Source: JAJEBT01 sp965214975
GTDB lineage: Bacteria; Pseudomonadota; Alphaproteobacteria; MPNO01; UBA830
Assembly: GCA_965214975.1 (NCBI GenBank)
Contig: OZ244055.1
Span: forward strand, 3,348,001-3,412,000
DNA length: 64,000 nt
Reading direction: 5' to 3'
The translations under genes were made by a program, and so were the position numbers. The notes beneath the pieces are model-generated. The model had not been told where the DNA came from. It saw only the letters and a list, made by a program, of their open reading frames with translations, and ran no database searches. Positions 59,583 through 64,000 of the stretch are shown in pieces. Within the stretch, counting starts at the first letter, position 1. Each line of letters starts with the position of its first letter.

Positions 59583-61073
59583 CTATCCATGCGTGCGGCG
59601 CGTTCCGCGGATCACCCGCGCAACCGCCGGCCAGCCGACGACCATCAGCGTCAGCGCGAAGATCGCCAGGGCGATCGGTTCCCGGAAGAACGCCCCGAAA
59701 TCGCCTTCGGACAGCATCATGCCCTGGCGGAACGATTCCTCGAAGGTGGTGCCGAGCGCCATGCCGATGACGATCGGCGCCATCGGGACGCCGAAGAAGC
59801 GGAGCAGCACGCCGACGACCCCGGCGAGGATCGCCACGAGGACGTCGAGCGGGTTCCCGCGCACCGCGTAGGAGCCAACCAGGGACATGATCAGCACGCC
59901 GGCCATCAGCATCGGCTCCGGAAGCTTCAGGAGCCTCGTGAACGCCTGTGCGCCGCCGAACGCCACGAAGAAGATGAGGATGTTGGCGAAGAACAGGGTG
60001 ACGAAGGCCGCGGTCATGACCTCAGGGTTGTTCTGCATCAGTTGCACCCCGGGCACCACCCCGTGGATCAGCAGCGCGCCCAGCATGACCGCGGTGCCGC
60101 CGTCGCCCGGGATGCCGAGCGCCAGGGTCGGTACCAGGGCGCCGCCGGTCACCGCGTTGTTCGACGATTCCGACGCGATGACGCCCTCGGGCTCTCCGGT
60201 TCCGTAGCGCTCGGCCCGCTTCGACGACCGCTTGGCCTCGGCATAGGCGATGAAGGTCGCCGCCGTCGCCCCGGTCCCCGGCAGCACGCCGATGAAGGTG
60301 CCGATGACGCTGCTCCGGAGCAGGGTGCGGAGGCGGGTGCGCCATTCCCGCCAGGGCGGGATCCTGAACCCGACCCCGGTCAGGTGATCCGTCGCCGTCG
60401 CCTCGGGGGTCGCGATGCGGGAGAACACCTCGGACATCGCGAACAGCCCGACCAGCACGCTGATCAGCGAGAAGCCGCCGCTCAGCGGCTCGATGCCGAA
60501 TTCGAAGCGGGAGACCCCGGTCATGTTGTCCGGGCCGACCGCGGACAGGAACAGGCCGATGGCGCCCGCCAGCAGCCCCTTGACCGTGCTGCCGCGCGAA
60601 ACCCAGGCGATGCAGAGCAGCGAGAAGACGATCAGCGCGAACACGTCGATCTGGCCGAAGCGGATGCTGAAGGCCGCCAGCTGCGGTGCCGCGACGATCA
60701 GCACCAGGAGCGAGAACAGGCCGCCGAACACCGAGGCGACGGTCGCCCAGCCGAGCGCCTCGTCCGCCTTGCCCTGCCGCGCCATCGGGTAGCCGTCGAG
60801 GATCGTGGCGGCGGACTGCGGGGTGCCGGGGGTGTTGATCAGGATCGCCGAGATCGACCCGCCGAAGACCGAGCTGCAGTAGATGCAGAGCAGGAGCGCG
60901 ATCGCCGCGGCCGGCGCCATGGTGAAGGTGAAGGGAAGCGCAACGACCAGGGCGACCACCGTGCCCATTCCCGGCAAGGCCCCGATCAGGGCGCCGAACA
61001 GCGTGCCGACCACGATCGCGAGGATCGCTTCCAGCGTCAGCAGCTGCGCGAGGGCGTCGGCGAGATGCTCCAT
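59583..61073 (-). CDS. TTT transporter large permease (TctA)
   Basis: 496-residue membrane protein with about twelve helices. Family motifs: FGALIGALPGMGTVVALV, LINTPGTPQSAATILDGYPMAR, and NNAVTGGALVPTLALGIPGDGGTAVML. ATG 61073 follows the TctB stop by two bases, so the two are coupled. Unlike the 28075 locus, here TctA and TctB are separate genes. It imports the solute bound by the TctC at 61620. Confidence 0.92.
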   Translation of the reverse strand: MEHLADALAQLLTLEAILAIVVGTLFGALIGALPGMGTVVALVVALPFTFTMAPAAAIALLLCIYCSSVFGGSISAILINTPGTPQSAATILDGYPMARQGKADEALGWATVASVFGGLFSLLVLIVAAPQLAAFSIRFGQIDVFALIVFSLLCIAWVSRGSTVKGLLAGAIGLFLSAVGPDNMTGVSRFEFGIEPLSGGFSLISVLVGLFAMSEVFSRIATPEATATDHLTGVGFRIPPWREWRTRLRTLLRSSVIGTFIGVLPGTGATAATFIAYAEAKRSSKRAERYGTGEPEGVIASESSNNAVTGGALVPTLALGIPGDGGTAVMLGALLIHGVVPGVQLMQNNPEVMTAAFVTLFFANILIFFVAFGGAQAFTRLLKLPEPMLMAGVLIMSLVGSYAVRGNPLDVLVAILAGVVGVLLRFFGVPMAPIVIGMALGTTFEESFRQGMMLSEGDFGAFFREPIALAIFALTLMVVGWPAVARVIRGTRRTHG

Positions 61074-61075
61074 GG

Positions 61076-61531
61076 TCAGAAGTCCCGGAACCAGGGCGAG
61101 CCCGGCAGCGGAAGCTCGAAAACGTCGTTGAACAGGAACCAGACCCCGAGCGGCAGCGCGATGCTGACCACGGTCAGCGGCACGGGTTTCCGGTAGCCGT
61201 AGATCCAGGTGAAGATCCAGAACCCGGGAACGGTCGCGATCAGGAAGCCGGCGTGCAGCATGGCAAGCGCCGTGCCGAGGCTGACAAGGGCGACCGCGCC
61301 GAGCCGCAGCCAGTTCACCCCGGGAAACCCCGCGTCGGATCCGGTTCCGGGGCCGCGGAAAAAGAGCAGAACCGCGAAGGCCATCCACGCGATCAGGAAG
61401 GCGCGCGGCATGAAGACGGTCGAGACGTCGCCGCCGAGCGGCTCGCCGGCGTATTGCTCCGAAAAGGTCGTGGCGAAAATCGCGGCGGCGGCGAAGAACA
61501 GCGCGCCGCCGTAGATCCTGTGCGCACTCAT
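61076..61531 (-). CDS. TTT transporter small permease (TctB)
   Basis: 151-residue protein with four hydrophobic segments (about 5-23, 42-58, 75-110 and 116-140), as expected for TctB. Start ATG 61531 is the first with a hydrophobic segment after it; the open frame goes further upstream into the hairpin region. It lies between tctC (88 bases away, containing a hairpin) and tctA (two bases away). Confidence 0.85.
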   Translation of the reverse strand: MSAHRIYGGALFFAAAAIFATTFSEQYAGEPLGGDVSTVFMPRAFLIAWMAFAVLLFFRGPGTGSDAGFPGVNWLRLGAVALVSLGTALAMLHAGFLIATVPGFWIFTWIYGYRKPVPLTVVSIALPLGVWFLFNDVFELPLPGSPWFRDF

Positions 61532-61563
61532 CGGTCGCGGCTCCCGGTTGCGGGCGGGACCGG

Positions 61564-61593
61564 CGGTGCGCCCGTCGGGAATCGGGCGCACCG
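61564..61593 (-). promoter_or_regulatory. Hairpin between tctC and tctB
   Basis: CGGTGCGCCCG (61564-61574) pairs perfectly with CGGGCGCACCG (61583-61593), an 11-bp stem with an 8-base loop, 26 bases after the tctC stop and 32 bases before tctB. No T-run. Same position and strength as hairpins after other binding-protein genes here. Confidence 0.5.
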
Positions 61594-61619
61594 TTCCCTT
61601 CGCCGTGATCCGCCGCTTC

Positions 61620-62561
61620 CTACTTCACCAGCCCCGCCTCGCGCAGGAGGGCGCCGTTGCCGGCGTACTGGGCGGCGAAGAACGTGCGGAACTCGTCCGT
61701 CGGCATGTAGCGGATGAGCCGCTTCGCCTTCTTCATGTTCTCGACGAAGCGCGGCTTCCTGACGGCCTCGCCGCAGCCGCTCGACAGCTTGGCGATGACG
61801 TCGGCCGGCGTTCCCCGGGGCGCGAAGAAACCGAACCAGACGAAGGAGATCACGTCCTTGCCGAATTCCCCGGCGGTCGGGATGTCCGGGAACTCGGAAG
61901 ACCGCTTGCTGTCGAGGATGGCGAGCGGGCGCAGCCCGAAGCGCTGGGCCGCGTCGCCGAACCACGCGGTCATGGTCACCCGCCCGCCCAGCATGGACTT
62001 GACCACCTGGTTGATCCCCTGGTGCGGGATGTAGCGGAACTTGACCCCGAAGGCCTTGGCGACGGCGGCCTGGGCGATGTGCGGGAGCGAGCCGGGGGGC
62101 GGGCCGGCCGTGATGACCTTGCCGGCCCTGGCTTCCGCCAGCAGGTCTTCCATGCCCTTTATGGGCGAATCCTTGAGGACCGTGACGTAGAGCGGACCCT
62201 GGGCGACCAGGCAGATCGGCTCCCAGGACTTGTCGTTGTAGCTGGTCTTGCGGATGTGCGGCTGGGTGGTGGTCGTCCCGACCGGCATGAAACCGAGCCG
62301 GTAGCCGTCGGGCTCGGCCTTGGAAAGCTGGGTCGCGCCGATCGTCCCGCCGGCGCCCGAGACGTTGCTGACGATGAATTTCTTGCCGAGGATCCCCTCC
62401 ATTTCGAGCGCGAAGAAGCGGCCGGGCACGTCCGTCCCGCCGCCGGCGCCGAACGGGATCATCATGTGGATGTTGCGGGTTGGATACTCCGCGGCGGCGG
62501 GCGCCGCGGCGATGGCGGCCGCGCCCGCCGCGATGACGGTCAGCGTTCGAAGATCACGCAT
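61620..62561 (-). CDS. TTT transporter substrate-binding protein (TctC)
   Basis: 313-residue periplasmic Bug-family binding protein. Signal peptide about 1-24 (cleaved near AAA-EYPTRN), then IHMMIPFGAGGGTDVPGRF and SNVSGAGGTIGATQLSKAEPDGY, typical ligand-binding loops. Its start overlaps the aldolase gene end by eight bases, so transporter and enzyme are made together. The carbohydrate-like enzymes around it hint that the ligand may be a sugar acid or related compound rather than citrate. Confidence 0.92.
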   Translation of the reverse strand: MRDLRTLTVIAAGAAAIAAAPAAAEYPTRNIHMMIPFGAGGGTDVPGRFFALEMEGILGKKFIVSNVSGAGGTIGATQLSKAEPDGYRLGFMPVGTTTTQPHIRKTSYNDKSWEPICLVAQGPLYVTVLKDSPIKGMEDLLAEARAGKVITAGPPPGSLPHIAQAAVAKAFGVKFRYIPHQGINQVVKSMLGGRVTMTAWFGDAAQRFGLRPLAILDSKRSSEFPDIPTAGEFGKDVISFVWFGFFAPRGTPADVIAKLSSGCGEAVRKPRFVENMKKAKRLIRYMPTDEFRTFFAAQYAGNGALLREAGLVK

Positions 62562-63246
62562 CGTCCTGTCTCCTCCGTTGACGGGGCGGCGTCCGCCCCG
62601 TTTGGCCGTAGTCCTCCAGGTACATCCGGCGCGCTTCGGCGACGGTTTCCCCGTCGAGCACGGCGAGTTCGCCGCGGAGCAGGGCGAGATGGACGATCTC
62701 CGCCTCCTCCTCGACGTAGATCGCGTGTTTCAGGGCTTCCTCGGGAGTCTTCCCGATGGTGAACACGCCGTGCGCCCGCATCAGTATGGCCGGGCTGTCT
62801 CCGATCTTGGCGACGATCTCCTCGCCGATGGCTTCCTCGCCGATGACGGCGAAATCGGAAACCGGGATGTCGCCGCCGAACAGCGCCGACGCCGTCGTCG
62901 TGTGCATGCGGATGGGCTCGCCGCGCACGGCGAAGCTGGTGGCGTAGGGCGAGTGGGTGTGGACGATGCCGTGGACGTCGTCCCTGCGCCGGTAGACGTG
63001 GAGATGCGAGGCTGTGTCGACGGACGGCTTCATGTCCCCCTCGACGATCCGGCCGCCGCCGTCGAGGATGACGATCTCCTCCGGCTTCAGCAGATCCAGG
63101 CGGACGCCGCTCGGCTTGATGCCGATCAGGCCGGTTTCGGGATCGCGGCCGCTGGCGTTGCCCTGGGCCCACTTGACCAGGCCCGCCTCGGGCAGCGCCG
63201 CGTTGACCTTCCAGACCGCCTGCCGGAGCTCGCTCGCGATCGTCAC
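62554..63246 (-). CDS. Class II aldolase/L-ribulose-5-phosphate 4-epimerase-like protein
   Basis: 230-residue zinc enzyme of the AraD/FucA family. Substrate loops QGNASGRD and KPSGV, the phosphate motif SVDTASHLHVYR (about 75-86), zinc histidines in VHTHSPYATSFA (about 96-99) and a third in LMRAHGVFT are all in place. Reaction could be epimerisation or aldol cleavage of a phosphorylated sugar; the sequence does not decide. It overlaps the transketolase gene by four bases and the tctC gene by eight. Confidence 0.88.
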   Translation of the reverse strand: MTIASELRQAVWKVNAALPEAGLVKWAQGNASGRDPETGLIGIKPSGVRLDLLKPEEIVILDGGGRIVEGDMKPSVDTASHLHVYRRRDDVHGIVHTHSPYATSFAVRGEPIRMHTTTASALFGGDIPVSDFAVIGEEAIGEEIVAKIGDSPAILMRAHGVFTIGKTPEEALKHAIYVEEEAEIVHLALLRGELAVLDGETVAEARRMYLEDYGQTGRTPPRQRRRQDDA

Positions 63247-64000
63247 AGCGCCTCCAGCCGTTCGCTGCCGGCGGCGGCGGTCTCCTGCAGCCGTGTCTCG
63301 GCGAAGTCGTCCTCGGTCACCCCGAAGCTCTCGCCCAGGAGGGTCTCCACCTGCCTGACCAGGGCCATGGCGTCGATCCCGTGCTCGCGCATCAGGTAGG
63401 GGAACGAGGCCCCGTGCGCGTAGGTGTCTCGGATGCCCATGCGGACCAGCTTCCGCGGCACGCCGTTTTCGGCCATCACCTCGGCGACGCAGGTTCCCAG
63501 CCCGCCGGCGATCACGTGGTTTTCCATTGTGATGACGCCGAATGCGGGTTTGGAGACCGCCTCGACGACGGCCGGATCGGAGAACGGCTTCAGCGTGCTG
63601 ACATGGAGGTGGGCGATCGAGACGCCGTGCCGGCCGAGCGCGGCCGCGGCCCGCATGCCCTCCTCGGTGCAGTTTCCGGAGGTCAGCAGCGTGACGTCGG
63701 TGCCGTCGCGGACGGTGCGGGCGCGGTCGAGGAGCATGGGCTCGTCCTCGGGAAACAGCCGCGGCACCTCGCCCCGGAGCATGCGGACGTAGACGGGCCC
63801 CGGAACCCGTTCGGTCACGTCGAGCACCGTTTCCACGTCGGTCGCGTCGCCGACTTCGAGAACCGTCATGTTGGGAAGGCCGCGCAGCACGGCGATGTCC
63901 TCGATCGCCTGGTGGGTGACCCCGCCCGGGGTGCTGAGACCGGGCAGGAAGCCGACCAGCCGGACCGGCAGGTTCGGATAGCAGATCGACATCCCGAGCT
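63243..64000 (-). CDS. Transketolase C-terminal subunit, partial at the window edge
   Basis: The right-edge fragment (about 252 codons) holds the pyrimidine-binding domain end and C-terminal domain: GLSTPGGVTHQAIEDIAVLR, MTVLEVGDATDVETVL, GPVYVRMLRGEVP and a regulatory domain with FGVITMENHVIAGGLG. No stop interrupts the frame before 64000, so the start lies outside. Bacterial split transketolases carry this half next to an N-terminal-half gene, which would lie to the right. With the aldolase and transporter it suggests a pentose or tetrose catabolic route. Confidence 0.88.
   Translation of the reverse strand, partial: LGMSICYPNLPVRLVGFLPGLSTPGGVTHQAIEDIAVLRGLPNMTVLEVGDATDVETVLDVTERVPGPVYVRMLRGEVPRLFPEDEPMLLDRARTVRDGTDVTLLTSGNCTEEGMRAAAALGRHGVSIAHLHVSTLKPFSDPAVVEAVSKPAFGVITMENHVIAGGLGTCVAEVMAENGVPRKLVRMGIRDTYAHGASFPYLMREHGIDAMALVRQVETLLGESFGVTEDDFAETRLQETAAAGSERLEAL

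Noticed and set aside
1..64000. CRISPR arrays, prophage, rRNA and tRNA genes
   Set aside because: No regularly spaced repeats, no phage structural or integrase genes, and no cloverleaf-like or rRNA-like sequence was noticed by eye; a computational scan was not possible.

Overview
The window is very GC-rich chromosomal DNA (high 60s percent by eye, with strong G/C preference at third codon positions). It most likely comes from an alphaproteobacterium of the Rhodospirillales type. The conserved block ffh-rpsP-rimM-trmD-rplS-leuC-leuD-leuB, the pckA-chvI-chvG-rapZ block and the ribF-lspA-DUF3035-M16-M16 block are all arranged as in that class. Abundant ABC, TRAP and tripartite tricarboxylate (TTT) uptake systems, a NaChBac-type sodium channel and a Fur-type box upstream of an iron transporter suggest a marine or host-associated heterotroph that scavenges organic acids, amides and iron. 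No rRNA, tRNA, CRISPR array or prophage was seen.

Layout. 1-2148 (minus): partial cobU, a small membrane ORF and an acyl-CoA ligase. 2231-5799 (plus): crotonase-fold protein, haloalkane dehalogenase, acyl-CoA dehydrogenase and an exported DUF3047 protein, probably one catabolic operon divergent from the ligase. 5807-12883 (minus): leucine biosynthesis and translation/SRP genes. 13133-15910: polA. 16197-18891: MFS exporter and a divergent class III CoA transferase. 19193-21207: an intact IS1634-type insertion sequence with 15-bp inverted repeats and a 5-bp target duplication. 21258-27363 (minus): amidase plus a five-gene branched-chain/urea/amide-type ABC importer. 28075-31157: a TTT system whose TctA and TctB are fused. 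31640-34483: Fe(III) permease and binding protein behind a Fur-like box. 34735-39776: pckA, ChvI/ChvG and rapZ. 39792-44469: TRAP-TAXI permease with two tandemly duplicated binding proteins. 44959-46519: voltage-gated Na+ channel and SAM hydrolase. 46609-51383: ribF, lspA, lipoprotein and paired M16 peptidases. 51678-55379: pgi, mutL, rsmD. 55623-57889: an IS66-type element carrying a DNA adenine methylase. 58025-64000 (minus): sulfatase, a second TTT transporter, class II aldolase and partial transketolase, a likely carbohydrate-use locus.

The two most notable observations are these. First, the IS66-type element at 55623-57889 is fully delimited by 14-bp inverted repeats and a perfect 8-bp target duplication (GAATTTTT), and it encloses a D12-class adenine methylase translationally overlapped with the transposase gene. 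Second, strong GC hairpins lie just downstream of the binding-protein genes of five separate transporter gene sets, which suggests a shared way of raising binding-protein expression above that of the permeases.
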